56,440 nt of DNA from Flavobacterium sp. Root935 (GCF_001429295.1 NZ_LMJL01000012.1:813277-869716); one strand, 5' to 3'. Numbered from the stretch's first letter, positions 43,122-50,451 are shown. Numbers and translations: made by a program. The notes: generated from the sequence alone by a model not told the origin.

Positions 43122-43129
43122 ATATTTGA
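43122..43129 (+). promoter_or_regulatory. Putative promoter (-7 box) of the 209-residue protein gene
   Basis: TATATTTG is an exact TAnnTTTG match 61 bases before the ATG at 43191. No -33 TTTG is clear. Confidence 0.4.
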
Positions 43130-43190
43130 AAAGCAAAAAAACGAAACAAGTTAGCGACAAGCATTAACAAAACCCTACACAAATACTCTT

Positions 43191-43820
43191 ATGAAAATTG
43201 AAGTTTTAGATAGTAATGAAAATTTTCAAACTTGGCTGAGTCGTGATTACATTACAGAAGAATTAAAAACTGTACTTAAAGATGCATCGATTTTAATTGT
43301 GCCTTTTGAAAATTTAAGAGATTTTGAAAATCCGCTTTTCCCAATTGAGACTATTAATCTATTAAGATATTTTCAACAAAATCTTAGTAAAGAATTACTC
43401 ATCGACATTTGCATTACAGATGAATTATACACTGAATTTGGTTTTTATAACAATTATAAAAGACTAGGGAAATTTGTTATCTTAACAATTGCAATTCCAA
43501 CTTTTGTGACAATATTTTCGGCTTATGTTTACGATAAATTTATTAAAGAAGAAGAATCAAAACCTGAAATTAATATAATTGACAACTCAACCAAAATAGT
43601 TGTAAATGATACACATATTAGTAAGATTGCACAAAAAAAATATTTACAGCCTGTTCAAATAAAGTTTTCTGTAACGGTAGTTGATACTTCTGGAAATTCA
43701 AAAGAAATAAAATTTGAAGGACCTGCCAAAGAAATTAATACAGCTCTTGAGGCTTTAAAAAAGTATGAAGAACCAGCAAATGAAGTCAGGAAAAATGAAG
43801 AACCAACAAATTTGGAATAA
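43191..43820 (+). CDS. Predicted single-pass membrane protein, unknown
   Basis: This 209-residue protein has a soluble N-terminal part ('ILIVPFENLRDFENPLFPIETINLLRYFQQ', about residues 34-63). One membrane segment (about 94-114, 'KFVILTIAIPTFVTIFSAYVY') and a C-terminal part with a beta pattern ('VQIKFSVTVVDTSGNSKEIKFEGP') follow. A short repeat at the end ('YEEPANEVRKNEEPTN') lies in the overlap with the next gene. I do not recognise the family. Because it overlaps the following SEC-C gene, the two are probably translated together and may work together. Confidence 0.65.
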   Translation: MKIEVLDSNENFQTWLSRDYITEELKTVLKDASILIVPFENLRDFENPLFPIETINLLRYFQQNLSKELLIDICITDELYTEFGFYNNYKRLGKFVILTIAIPTFVTIFSAYVYDKFIKEEESKPEINIIDNSTKIVVNDTHISKIAQKKYLQPVQIKFSVTVVDTSGNSKEIKFEGPAKEINTALEALKKYEEPANEVRKNEEPTNLE

Positions 43821-44652
43821 AATTGAAAAATTAGGAGAATCTGATTTCCCTTTTGAAAATGCAATTTCAGAATTACAAATTATAAAAGAACAAGCAGTTA
43901 GAGATGATTTGCAAAATAAAGCCAAAGAAATCTGGATTTGCCAGACTATTGTTGGAATACATAAGCTTTACAAAGAAGCTTTCAACTTACTAAAAGAGAA
44001 GCAATATTATCAAGCGTGGTGTCAATTGGAAAGAATTGAAATAACAATAAATTCTCTCAAAAAGCATTTTTCATTTAAGGAGAATAAATATTTTTTAAAT
44101 TTTATTGAAAAATCCGTCAGAAATTTGCAAGTAATATTTCCCTATAGACTTTTCGCTAGTATGGAAATCGTTAAAACAAATATTCTGTGTAGCGTTTGTG
44201 AAAAAAAAATATCAATAAGAAATTCATGTGGGCATATTGTTGGTGAAATCTATAATGGTGAAATGTGCCATAGAATTGTTGATAAAGCTGAAGTATTAGG
44301 AATATCATTAGTTGAAGATCCGGGAAACAAATATTCTGTAATGTTTATCAAAGATTCTGAAACAGGTGAACAAAAAGATCACTATAGTTACGATGTGATT
44401 GATTACTTAATGCTAGAAATAAATTCTCCTTATGAGTTTTGGGAGTTAAAAGTTTTTCAAATAGAAATCAAAAAAGAAGATTTTTCAAATATGAATCAAA
44501 ATGATAAATGTAATTGTAATTCAGGATTAAAACTTAAAGATTGCTGTTACAAAAAAATTGGAGAAAAATATCCTCACTATGAATTTTTAGTACGAAACCC
44601 AAGCCAAAAAGTAAATTTACGCACAAACACAATTCAACATGCCAGCCGCTAA
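43795..44652 (+). CDS. SEC-C motif protein with Cys cluster
   Basis: This 285-residue protein ends with a SEC-C zinc-binding motif ('KCNCNSGLKLKDCCYKK', about residues 237-253), the module also found at the end of SecA and in many unrelated proteins. A second Cys/His cluster 'CSVCEKKISIRNSCGH' is at about 131-146 and may bind another zinc. The N-terminal part is helical and charged, without a signal. The gene overlaps the membrane-protein gene by 26 bases. An alternative ATG at 43765 (10 residues longer) lies in a near-copy of the same codons, so the start is uncertain. The function is unknown. Confidence 0.7.
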   Translation: MKNQQIWNKIEKLGESDFPFENAISELQIIKEQAVRDDLQNKAKEIWICQTIVGIHKLYKEAFNLLKEKQYYQAWCQLERIEITINSLKKHFSFKENKYFLNFIEKSVRNLQVIFPYRLFASMEIVKTNILCSVCEKKISIRNSCGHIVGEIYNGEMCHRIVDKAEVLGISLVEDPGNKYSVMFIKDSETGEQKDHYSYDVIDYLMLEINSPYEFWELKVFQIEIKKEDFSNMNQNDKCNCNSGLKLKDCCYKKIGEKYPHYEFLVRNPSQKVNLRTNTIQHASR

Positions 44653-44741
44653 CAGCTAGTAAGCAATAGTAGGTAATTAAGGATTTAAAGATTGTTTTGT
44701 ACCTTAAAGATAGTGATTATCCTAAATAATAGCTTTATTTA

Positions 44742-44803
44742 GTCGACCATGTCCCGCTCGTGAACGCAAAAAAATAAACTTTTACGAGCGGGATGTTGTC
44801 GAC
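44742..44803. repeat. GC-rich palindromic repeat, copy A
   Basis: Left arm 44742-44761 and right arm 44784-44803 share GTCGAC and TCCCGCTCGT as exact complements, with a 4-base mismatch in between. The centre holds an A-rich spacer. Copy B lies at 45772-45854. The rest of 44653-44856 shows nothing else. Confidence 0.75.
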
Positions 44804-44856
44804 AACAGAGAGGTTATAAGCTTCCCAAATATAGCAATAAAACAAATTCTCAATTG

Positions 44857-45291
44857 ATGAATAAATATATTTTACTCCTACTACTTTCAATCTTAATTAA
44901 TAGTTGCAAATCTGAATCAATTTTGAATGGTAGAAAATATCAAACCGATTCCATAAATGAAAACATTTATACATTTGATATGAAAAGTCATAATTATTCT
45001 AAAAAAATGGTTAGTGGAACTATTGGAAAAGGAAAATTCAAAACTTTCGTGTTAAGCTCCGAAAAAACTTTAATTGTTTGTAACGATATAAATTGGGGGA
45101 AAACTAGTGGCAATATTAAAGAAATGAATAAAACTGGTGATTCGGTTGTTGCAGGCGTATTTGATGGATATAAAAATCTAGGATCGACAATTTTTGAAAT
45201 AACTTCAAAACAAAAAAAATTATCATTTCGAAAAACATATGTAAACCAATTACAACAAACCGAAAGTGAAGGAACTTTGATTAAAAAATAA
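44857..45291 (+). CDS. Predicted lipoprotein, unknown
   Basis: This 144-residue protein begins 'MNKYILLLLLSILINSCKSES', a lipoprotein signal with Cys17. The mature part is beta-rich and polar ('YTFDMKSHNYSKKMVSGTIGKGKFKTFVL', 'GVFDGYKNLGSTIFEITS'), with no recognised domain. An in-frame TTG lies one codon upstream, but the ATG is preferred. It lies between two GC-rich repeats and has no clear operon partner. Confidence 0.6.
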   Translation: MNKYILLLLLSILINSCKSESILNGRKYQTDSINENIYTFDMKSHNYSKKMVSGTIGKGKFKTFVLSSEKTLIVCNDINWGKTSGNIKEMNKTGDSVVAGVFDGYKNLGSTIFEITSKQKKLSFRKTYVNQLQQTESEGTLIKK

Positions 45292-45292
45292 A

Positions 45293-45320
45293 GCTCCCGC
45301 CCACAGCTAGCAGGAGCGTT
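45293..45320. repeat. Degenerate GC-rich palindrome
   Basis: GCTCC and GGAGC flank 'cgcccacagctagca' directly after the lipoprotein stop. It shares 'gctagca' with copy B at 45772-45854. Confidence 0.45.
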
Positions 45321-45355
45321 GGCAACTAAGAACTAAAAAATAACTGAGAAATATC

Positions 45356-45751
45356 ATGAAGTTTTACACATTAGTTTTTTCAATATACCTACTTTGCATC
45401 TTTCATGAAATAAGAGAAAAGAAAAATGAAAATCCTATCTTAGGAACATGGAAGATTTCTGGAATGTTCTGTTCTGAAAAAGAAGAAGTGCCTAAAGGTT
45501 TTTCATTTACTTTTTTTAAAAATGGAAAAGGCTACTTGAAGCACGAAAAAGTAATAGAAAAAGAACCTTTCATTTGGCAGATAAATTCAGACACACTGAA
45601 ACTGAAATTCGAACGTGAAAGTGAAGTTAAAAACGTGCTTTTTAAAAAGGATAAATTTCTTTTTAGAAAGTTACCCTATAATAAAAAACATATTGAGTTA
45701 AGATATTTAGATTTTAAAGAATGTAGTATAGAGTTAGAATTTATGGAATAA
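45356..45751 (+). CDS. Lipocalin-like protein, unknown
   Basis: This 131-residue protein has a hydrophobic N-terminus ('MKFYTLVFSIYLLCIFHEI') that may be a signal. A lipocalin-like beta pattern follows: 'NPILGTWKISGMFCSEKEEVPKGFSFTFFKNGKGYLKHEKV' (the LxGTWxx start is typical) and 'PFIWQINSDTLKLKFERE'. The same type of small GTW-lipocalin proteins is common in Bacteroidota. Its ligand is unknown. It is not coupled to its neighbours, with repeats on each side. Confidence 0.6.
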   Translation: MKFYTLVFSIYLLCIFHEIREKKNENPILGTWKISGMFCSEKEEVPKGFSFTFFKNGKGYLKHEKVIEKEPFIWQINSDTLKLKFERESEVKNVLFKKDKFLFRKLPYNKKHIELRYLDFKECSIELEFME

Positions 45752-45771
45752 AACAATTGGAACGTTCCCCC

Positions 45772-45854
45772 TGCTAACGCGAGCGTCCCGCTCGTGAACA
45801 CAAAGAAATTCAAAACCAATTGGAAAAGGCATGAGCGGGACGCTCGCGCTAGCA
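45772..45854. repeat. GC-rich palindromic repeat, copy B
   Basis: Arms 45772-45793 and 45833-45854 are complementary at 21 of 22 positions, built on GCGAGCGTCCCGCTC. The spacer of 39 bases is A-rich. It stands out from the AT-rich background. Copy A lies at 44742-44803 and shares TCCCGCTCGT. Confidence 0.8.
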
Positions 45855-45869
45855 ATCTAAATAGATAAG

Positions 45870-45903
45870 AATAAAAAAGAGACCTCAGAAAGGTCTCTTA
45901 TCA
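45870..45903 (-). terminator. Terminator after the XRE regulator gene
   Basis: AAGAGACC (45877-45884) pairs with GGTCTCTT (45892-45899) around a 7-base loop; on the minus strand a T tract follows. Confidence 0.85.
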
Positions 45904-45926
45904 TTTCAATATATCTTCAAAAACGT

Positions 45927-46319
45927 TTATTTCCCGTTTAATAATTTCTCCAAATACTCAACTTTTTCTTTTTCAGCTTGCACCAAACGTTCGTAAAGTT
46001 CAACAACTTTATCTAAAGGATTAAAAGTACAATTTGTTGCAAAAATACTGCCTGTAGTAACAACATTATCATGGAAACTATTAAAGTAATTAACAACTCC
46101 TTCATCTGAAAAGTTCTTAATTGCCTCCACAGAAACTTCAAGAGCTTTTGCAATCTCTATAAGTTTTTGTTCGTCTACCGTTTCGCTATTTTCAATAACA
46201 GAAATTGCCTGCTGGCTCATTCCTAAAGCCTGTGCCAGTGCTTCCTGTTTCATATCTTTAAGCTCTCTGATACGGCTTATATTTCTGCCTATATGTTTTG
46301 GTTTTATTGCTGTACTCAT
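45927..46319 (-). CDS. XRE-family helix-turn-helix regulator
   Basis: This 130-residue protein has an N-terminal Cro/CI-type helix-turn-helix (about residues 8-62): 'IGRNISRIRELKDMKQEALAQALGMSQQAISVIENSE', with the recognition helix around 'SQQAISVIE'. The C-terminal part ends in a coiled-coil-like helix ('VVELYERLVQAEKEKVEYLEKLL', about 106-128), probably for oligomerisation. A middle 'TGSIFATNCTFNPL' segment is unassigned. It stands alone with its own terminator. Targets are unknown. Confidence 0.9.
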   Translation of the reverse strand: MSTAIKPKHIGRNISRIRELKDMKQEALAQALGMSQQAISVIENSETVDEQKLIEIAKALEVSVEAIKNFSDEGVVNYFNSFHDNVVTTGSIFATNCTFNPLDKVVELYERLVQAEKEKVEYLEKLLNGK

Positions 46320-46323
46320 AATT

Positions 46324-46331
46324 CAAAGATA
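46324..46331 (-). promoter_or_regulatory. Putative promoter (-7 box) of the XRE gene
   Basis: On the minus strand this is TATCTTTG, an exact TAnnTTTG match that ends only 4 bases before the ATG. If used, the transcript would start at or inside the first codon. Confidence 0.4.
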
Positions 46332-46414
46332 TTTAAAATTCTGAAACGAAAATAGATTTCGGTAAAAAACAAGATTTTTTTGTAAGATACTTTGTATAAT
46401 TTAAAAATATAGGT

Positions 46415-46537
46415 TCGGACGCGGATTTGACGGATTCGTTATCACGAAGACACGGATTGACACAGATTTATTATTGAATAAAAAAATCCGTTTAAATCAG
46501 CGTTTTTTGCGAAAGCAAATCCGTTTCATCCGCGTTC
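46415..46537. repeat. Dispersed inverted repeat ('ACGCGGAT' family)
   Basis: The left part has 'gacgcggatttgacggatt' and the right part 'aaatccgtttcatccgcgttc', which are complementary apart from small offsets. Between them 'cacggattgacacagattt' faces 'aaatccgtttaaatcagcg'. It sits between the XRE and methyltransferase-like genes. No ORF is seen in 46320-46540. Confidence 0.65.
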
Positions 46538-46540
46538 TAA

Positions 46541-47317
46541 TTAAGCGGTTTTCTTCGTCCCAACCAAATACAAAATCTTCGCAGGTCCAGATTTTACCTT
46601 TCCAACTTCCCAGTTAAAACTTTCTTTGTTGTTTAATTTAGAAATCAATCCGTTCATTTCTTCAACAGAATAGGTTCTTAAAGAAGAAACTACACCATCC
46701 CAAAAAACTAAAATCGGCACAATCGGAATTAAGTAGGTAAAAATGATTCTGCCAATTTTAAACGGTCTTATAAAAGGCGTTGTCAGCAAAACACTAATTG
46801 GCGAAAGAATCATGGCAATAATACTTGGAACACTTCTCTCCTGCCCTTCAAAAATCGCAATAGAACTATTGCTATCAACAGCATTCTGCAGAATCTGCTT
46901 TGCATCTTTAGGTTTAAAATGATGAAGCGATAAAAATTGAGTCCGAAGTCCTTTCAGGTTTTCGGGAACGTTTCTGGCATCAATCGGAGTTTTAATAAAT
47001 TCGAAATTATCGGCTTGTTTCTGCGTATGTTCAAAAGCGGGAATATTGGGAAAATAATCCGTCAGCAAAATCTTGAGACTGGGATTGTTTTTTCGCAATT
47101 CGCTGTTAAGCCAAATCAGTCCGCCACCACCGCCCGATGCCAAATCAATAATTTGATTGGTCTGGCTTTCTTTTAATCCCTTTTCGATAATAGGAACAAT
47201 GGCTTTGTACATGGCAGTTTTATTCGAAAGAAACTGTAAAAAATCAGTCATATAATTTCTAATGAATTCGGGAAGCCATTGTTGATCTTCAAATTCAAAC
47301 AAGTGTATTCTGCTCAT
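46541..47317 (-). CDS. Methyltransferase-like protein with membrane segment
   Basis: This 258-residue protein has a Rossmann motif I-like 'IIDLASGGGGGLIWLNSEL' (about residues 56-74) and 'KILLTDYFPNIPAFE' with an acidic residue for SAM binding (about 82-96). This makes a class I SAM-dependent methyltransferase fold likely. In its second half a hydrophobic stretch ('SIIAMILSPISVLLTTPFI' and 'IIFTYLIPIVPILVFW', about 164-207) looks like one or two membrane or monotopic helices, which is unusual for this fold. The substrate is unknown. It stands alone on its strand. Confidence 0.7.
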   Translation of the reverse strand: MSRIHLFEFEDQQWLPEFIRNYMTDFLQFLSNKTAMYKAIVPIIEKGLKESQTNQIIDLASGGGGGLIWLNSELRKNNPSLKILLTDYFPNIPAFEHTQKQADNFEFIKTPIDARNVPENLKGLRTQFLSLHHFKPKDAKQILQNAVDSNSSIAIFEGQERSVPSIIAMILSPISVLLTTPFIRPFKIGRIIFTYLIPIVPILVFWDGVVSSLRTYSVEEMNGLISKLNNKESFNWEVGKVKSGPAKILYLVGTKKTA

Positions 47318-47447
47318 ATTTCATTGATTTTATGATTGATACAAATTTCAATATTTTTATTTAAATATTTACTTTCATAAATTTAACACATCTTTTTTTG
47401 ATTCAGCATCAAATTGTAATTTTACATTTTACAATTCATAACCATAT

Positions 47448-47954
47448 ATGATTACAAAAGCAACAATCGAAGACATTCCAGCATTAACCATCTTAATAAA
47501 CTCAGCCTATAGAGGTGAAACTTCCAAAAAAGGCTGGACAACCGAAGCGCATTTACTAGAAGGAAAAAGAACCGACGAACAGGAAATGACCGAAATCTTT
47601 CTGGATCCAAAAAATACGATTCTGAAATTTACAGAAAATGACAAGATTATTGGTTCGGTTTTATTGGTTGAAAAAGGACATCAATTGTATTTAGGAATGC
47701 TTACGGTTTCGCCAGAACTTCAAAACAGCGGAATCGGGAAAAAGCTTTTGGCTGAAGCCGAAAATCAGGCTAAAACTTTAGGATTGTCGAGTATTATTAT
47801 GACTGTTATTTCGGTTCGTGAAGAACTTGTAGCTTGGTACAAACGTCACGGTTATGTTGATACAGGCGAAAGAGAAGCTTTTCCAGAAAGTGATATTCAC
47901 GTTACGATTTCTGACGTGCATTTGGAGTTTATCTATTTGGAGAAAAAGCTTTAA
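47448..47954 (+). CDS. GNAT family N-acetyltransferase
   Basis: This 168-residue protein fits the GNAT fold: 'MITKATIEDIPALTILINSAYRG' at the start, the beta4 strand 'LYLGMLTVSPELQNSGIGKKLLAEAENQAK' (about residues 84-113) with the acetyl-CoA loop 'QNSGIGK', and 'VAWYKRHGYVDTGERE' near the end. The substrate cannot be given. It is divergent from the methyltransferase-like gene. A possible promoter (TTTG at 47397-47400 and TAATTTTA at 47417-47424, spacer 16) lies just upstream. Confidence 0.9.
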   Translation: MITKATIEDIPALTILINSAYRGETSKKGWTTEAHLLEGKRTDEQEMTEIFLDPKNTILKFTENDKIIGSVLLVEKGHQLYLGMLTVSPELQNSGIGKKLLAEAENQAKTLGLSSIIMTVISVREELVAWYKRHGYVDTGEREAFPESDIHVTISDVHLEFIYLEKKL

Positions 47955-47971
47955 GTTTTTTTTTATTTTAA

Positions 47972-48003
47972 TCTCGCAAAGACGCAGAGTCGCAAAGTTT
48001 TTT
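47972..48003. repeat. Dispersed repeat 'cgcaaagacgcagagtcgcaaag'
   Basis: The segment begins 'aatctcgcaaagacgcag' and continues with 'agtcgcaaag'. The same words occur at 50205-50227 and, on the other strand, at 50398-50420. Confidence 0.6.
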
Positions 48004-48060
48004 TATGCAGTTTCCATACATAAAAAGAGCTATCAAATTGTGCAATTTTCACATAACGTT

Positions 48061-48080
48061 AGACGCACAGCAGTGCGTCT
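48061..48080. repeat. Small perfect hairpin AGACGCAC / GTGCGTCT
   Basis: Eight base pairs with a 4-base loop, between the convergent GNAT and Crp/Fnr genes. It has A residues after it but no long T tract, so it looks more like a dispersed palindrome than a classic terminator. Confidence 0.6.
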
Positions 48081-48122
48081 CTACAAAAAACTTTGCTGCT
48101 CTGTCCCTTTGTCCCTTTTAAA

Positions 48123-48695
48123 CTAAGAAACCCTTCTTTTAATCTTTGAGAGAAACTCATGTGAAACTCCCAAATAAGATGACAAATTCTTATTATTAAT
48201 ACTTTGTACTTTTTGCGGATAACGGTCTTTAAAATCAAGATATCGTTGTTTTGAGGTTTTATTCAAAACATCTAAAAGTCTTTGTTGAATTGCTACATTG
48301 GCGCGTTCGATCATCAGCACATGGAATTGCATGAGTTTTGGAACTTCTTCAAACAATTGTGCTTTCTTGACTTTGCTGATTACTAAAATTTCGCTGTCTT
48401 CAATGGCTTTAATGTTGTAAGTCGTTGGTTTTTGATGGTAAAAACTTTCGAGATCACACATCCATTCGTTTTCAAAAGAAAAGAAAATTACAGTTTCTGT
48501 TCCGTTTTCATTTAAGATGTAGGTTTTAAAGGAGCCTTTTAAAATAAATCCTTCATAACTGTTGTTAGAATCTTGTGTCTGCAGAAACTGATTTTTTTTG
48601 AGTTTAATGAGTTCTGCTTTTGAAACAATAATGTTCCATTCTTCATCTGTGAGCGGAACTTTTCTCTCAATGTTTTTTCGTAGTAGGTTGTACAT
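48123..48695 (-). CDS. Crp/Fnr-family transcriptional regulator
   Basis: This 190-residue protein has an N-terminal cyclic-nucleotide-binding-like jellyroll (about residues 25-115): 'KLKKNQFLQTQDSNNSYEGFILKGSFKTYILNENGTETVIFFSFENEWMCD'. The C-terminal winged helix (about 140-190) ends 'NLSSYLGVSHEFLSKIKRRVS'. The jellyroll lacks the usual cAMP-contacting Arg-Ser pair, so an effector is not clear. It has no Cys cluster of the FNR type. It is divergent from the pectate lyase gene, with 240 bases between, and could control it, but that is only positional. Confidence 0.9.
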   Translation of the reverse strand: MYNLLRKNIERKVPLTDEEWNIIVSKAELIKLKKNQFLQTQDSNNSYEGFILKGSFKTYILNENGTETVIFFSFENEWMCDLESFYHQKPTTYNIKAIEDSEILVISKVKKAQLFEEVPKLMQFHVLMIERANVAIQQRLLDVLNKTSKQRYLDFKDRYPQKVQSINNKNLSSYLGVSHEFLSKIKRRVS

Positions 48696-48764
48696 TCTTT
48701 TGTGGTTTTTTGTTTAGGAATAAATTTGTTTTTCAATTCACTCTTTATTAGGGGCTTAAAAAAT

Positions 48765-48776
48765 GTAATCGATTAC
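48765..48776. promoter_or_regulatory. Palindromic operator-like site upstream of the pectate lyase gene
   Basis: GTAATCGATTAC is a perfect 12-base palindrome with a central CG, the form of LacI-family operators. It lies 160 bases upstream of the pectate lyase ATG and 69 bases upstream of the divergent Crp/Fnr gene. Confidence 0.5.
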
Positions 48777-48855
48777 GTAAAAATAGGTTATTTATACACT
48801 TTTGTAAATTTTGAACTGTTAAAAAAACATATTTATTAGATTTTTTTACAAAAGT

Positions 48856-48869
48856 TTGAACTTGTTCAA
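48856..48869. promoter_or_regulatory. Second inverted repeat TTGAAC-TT-GTTCAA
   Basis: A 6+6 inverted repeat with a 2-base spacer, 67 bases upstream of the pectate lyase ATG. It is near a -7-like CAGATTTG at 48892-48899, so it could be a regulator site. Confidence 0.35.
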
Positions 48870-48935
48870 CTTTTTTCGTTCAAATTATAATCAGATTTGT
48901 GCTGTTAAACTTTTATAAATAACCAAACTTTAATT

Positions 48936-50045
48936 ATGAAACTACAATCAACACTCTCAATGTTTTTACTAACATTGGCTTTCGGATTTACAGCATGTAA
49001 TTCTGAAGAAATTGCTTCAACAACCACAGAAGCAAGTACTGAAACAACAATCGAAGCTGTAACCACTAATCCAACGGCAAAGATTGGAAACTGCGCTGAA
49101 GTTCCTGGATGGGCATCACAAAACGGAGGCACAACCGGCGGAGGATCATCTGCTGAAACAACTGTAACGACTTACGCACAGTTGAAATCGGCTATTGAAA
49201 ATACTTCGGTAAAAGTGATCAAAGTTTCTGGAACTATTACGATTACAACAAGATTGTCTTTCCAAGACCAGACTGGAAAAACGATTTACGGAGCAAATGG
49301 TGCTAAATTGGTTTCGACTAATCAAACCAAAGATGCTTCTGGAATTATCAACATTAAAAGATGCAAGAACATCATTATTAGAAATCTAATTTTTGAAGGT
49401 CCTGGCGCTTACGATACTGACGGATGGGATAATGCCATTCTAGACGAATGTACTAATGTTTGGGTAGATCACTGCGAATTTAGAGATGGTGTTGACGGAA
49501 ACTTCGATATCAAAAACAAATCAGATTATATCTCGGTTACCTATTCTAAATTCCATTATTTAAAACCACCAAAAGCGGGAGGTTCTGGAGGATCCGACGA
49601 TCACAGATATTCTAACTTGATTGGTTCCAGCGACGGTGCAACTGGCGACCGTGGAAAATTAAGAATCACTTTTGCAAGATGCTGGTGGGCTCAAGGCTGT
49701 AAAGAAAGAATGCCAAGAGTTCGCTTTGGAAAAGTACATTTGGTAAACAACTTCTTTAACAGTACTGTAAGCAATAAATGTGTTGCTGCAGGTTTTGAAG
49801 CTGATATTCGAGTAGAAAGCAACGTTTTTGAAGGTGTGAAAACTCCTATCGATTTAATGACTGGCTTTACTGCCGTAACTGCAACTGACAATGTTTTTAC
49901 TAACACAACAGGAAATCAAGCTGGAAGCGGTACAGCGTTTACACCGCCATATTCTATTTTAAAATTGGACAAAACTGCTGTTAAGGCTGATATTTCAGCG
50001 AATGCAGGAGCAACTTTGGGCGGTAATGTCTGCGGTTCATTTTAA
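48936..50045 (+). CDS. Pectate lyase, family PL1, lipoprotein
   Basis: This 369-residue protein cleaves polygalacturonate by beta-elimination (family expectation). A lipoprotein signal ends 'FGFTAC' with Cys21. A low-complexity Ser/Thr/Glu linker (about 23-48) and a PL1 beta-helix follow, with 'GWASQNGGTTGGG' (about 57-69), 'IIRNLIFEGPGAYDTDGWDNAILDECTNVWVDHCEF', the 'DGNFDIKNKSDYISVTYSKFH' Ca-binding region, and 'CKERMPRVRFGKVHLVNNFF' with the catalytic Arg of the 'RxPxxR' motif (here RMPRVR). It stands alone, without a SusC/D pair, downstream of a LacI-like palindrome. Confidence 0.92.
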   Translation: MKLQSTLSMFLLTLAFGFTACNSEEIASTTTEASTETTIEAVTTNPTAKIGNCAEVPGWASQNGGTTGGGSSAETTVTTYAQLKSAIENTSVKVIKVSGTITITTRLSFQDQTGKTIYGANGAKLVSTNQTKDASGIINIKRCKNIIIRNLIFEGPGAYDTDGWDNAILDECTNVWVDHCEFRDGVDGNFDIKNKSDYISVTYSKFHYLKPPKAGGSGGSDDHRYSNLIGSSDGATGDRGKLRITFARCWWAQGCKERMPRVRFGKVHLVNNFFNSTVSNKCVAAGFEADIRVESNVFEGVKTPIDLMTGFTAVTATDNVFTNTTGNQAGSGTAFTPPYSILKLDKTAVKADISANAGATLGGNVCGSF

Positions 50046-50092
50046 TTGACTCTGGATAGCAAAATTGAGTTAGTTTAGTTTTTATTTTTTTT

Positions 50093-50166
50093 AACCATAT
50101 AAGTGATATAAGATAATTTAAGTTTTAGTCTAAATTATATTATATGTTTATATGGTTTTGCTTTTT
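50093..50166 (+). terminator. Long hairpin terminator after the pectate lyase gene
   Basis: AACCATATAA (50093-50102) pairs with TTATATGGTT (50148-50157). The inside continues to pair as ATAATTTA with TAAATTAT, with small bulges, so the stem is long. T-rich runs lie on both sides. It may also be a dispersed repeat. Confidence 0.7.
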
Positions 50167-50169
50167 TGT

Positions 50170-50227
50170 TTGCCACGAAGGCACAAAGACGCTAAGTTTT
50201 TTTTAATCTCGCAAAGTCACGAAGTTT
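50170..50227. repeat. Dispersed repeat ('gccacgaaggcacaaag', 'aatctcgcaaag')
   Basis: Words here recur near 560-580 and 47972-48003. The right half (50205-50227) is complementary to 50398-50420 at 21 of 23 positions and so frames the perfect inverted repeat at 50249-50372. Confidence 0.7.
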
Positions 50228-50248
50228 ATCATAACGCAACCATATAGT

Positions 50249-50372
50249 TTGTCATTTCGATCCCGAGGCTTCGGGAGAGAAATCTCCGCGAGAAGCTCTA
50301 CAAAGATTGGATTCTCTTTACGGAGTTACTTGTGGAGATTTCTCTCCCGAAGCCTCGGGATCGAAATGACAA
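50249..50372. repeat. 39-bp perfect inverted repeat with 46-base spacer
   Basis: The arms 50249-50287 and 50334-50372 are exact complements over all 39 bases. They include TCCCGAGGCTTCGGGA, itself a small palindrome. The spacer (50288-50333) is not complementary. The element is GC-rich compared with its surroundings and lies between two genes. No ORF is supported in 50046-50451. Confidence 0.9.
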
Positions 50373-50451
50373 GATTGGGGATAATGCATGAAAAATAAAA
50401 CTTTGCGACTTTGCGAGATTCCTTTTTAAGCTAAATCTTGGCTCAAAATAG

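Noticed and set aside
50249..50372. The 39-bp inverted repeat as an insertion sequence end pair
   Set aside because: Only 46 bases lie between the arms, so no transposase fits; at most it is a non-autonomous remnant.
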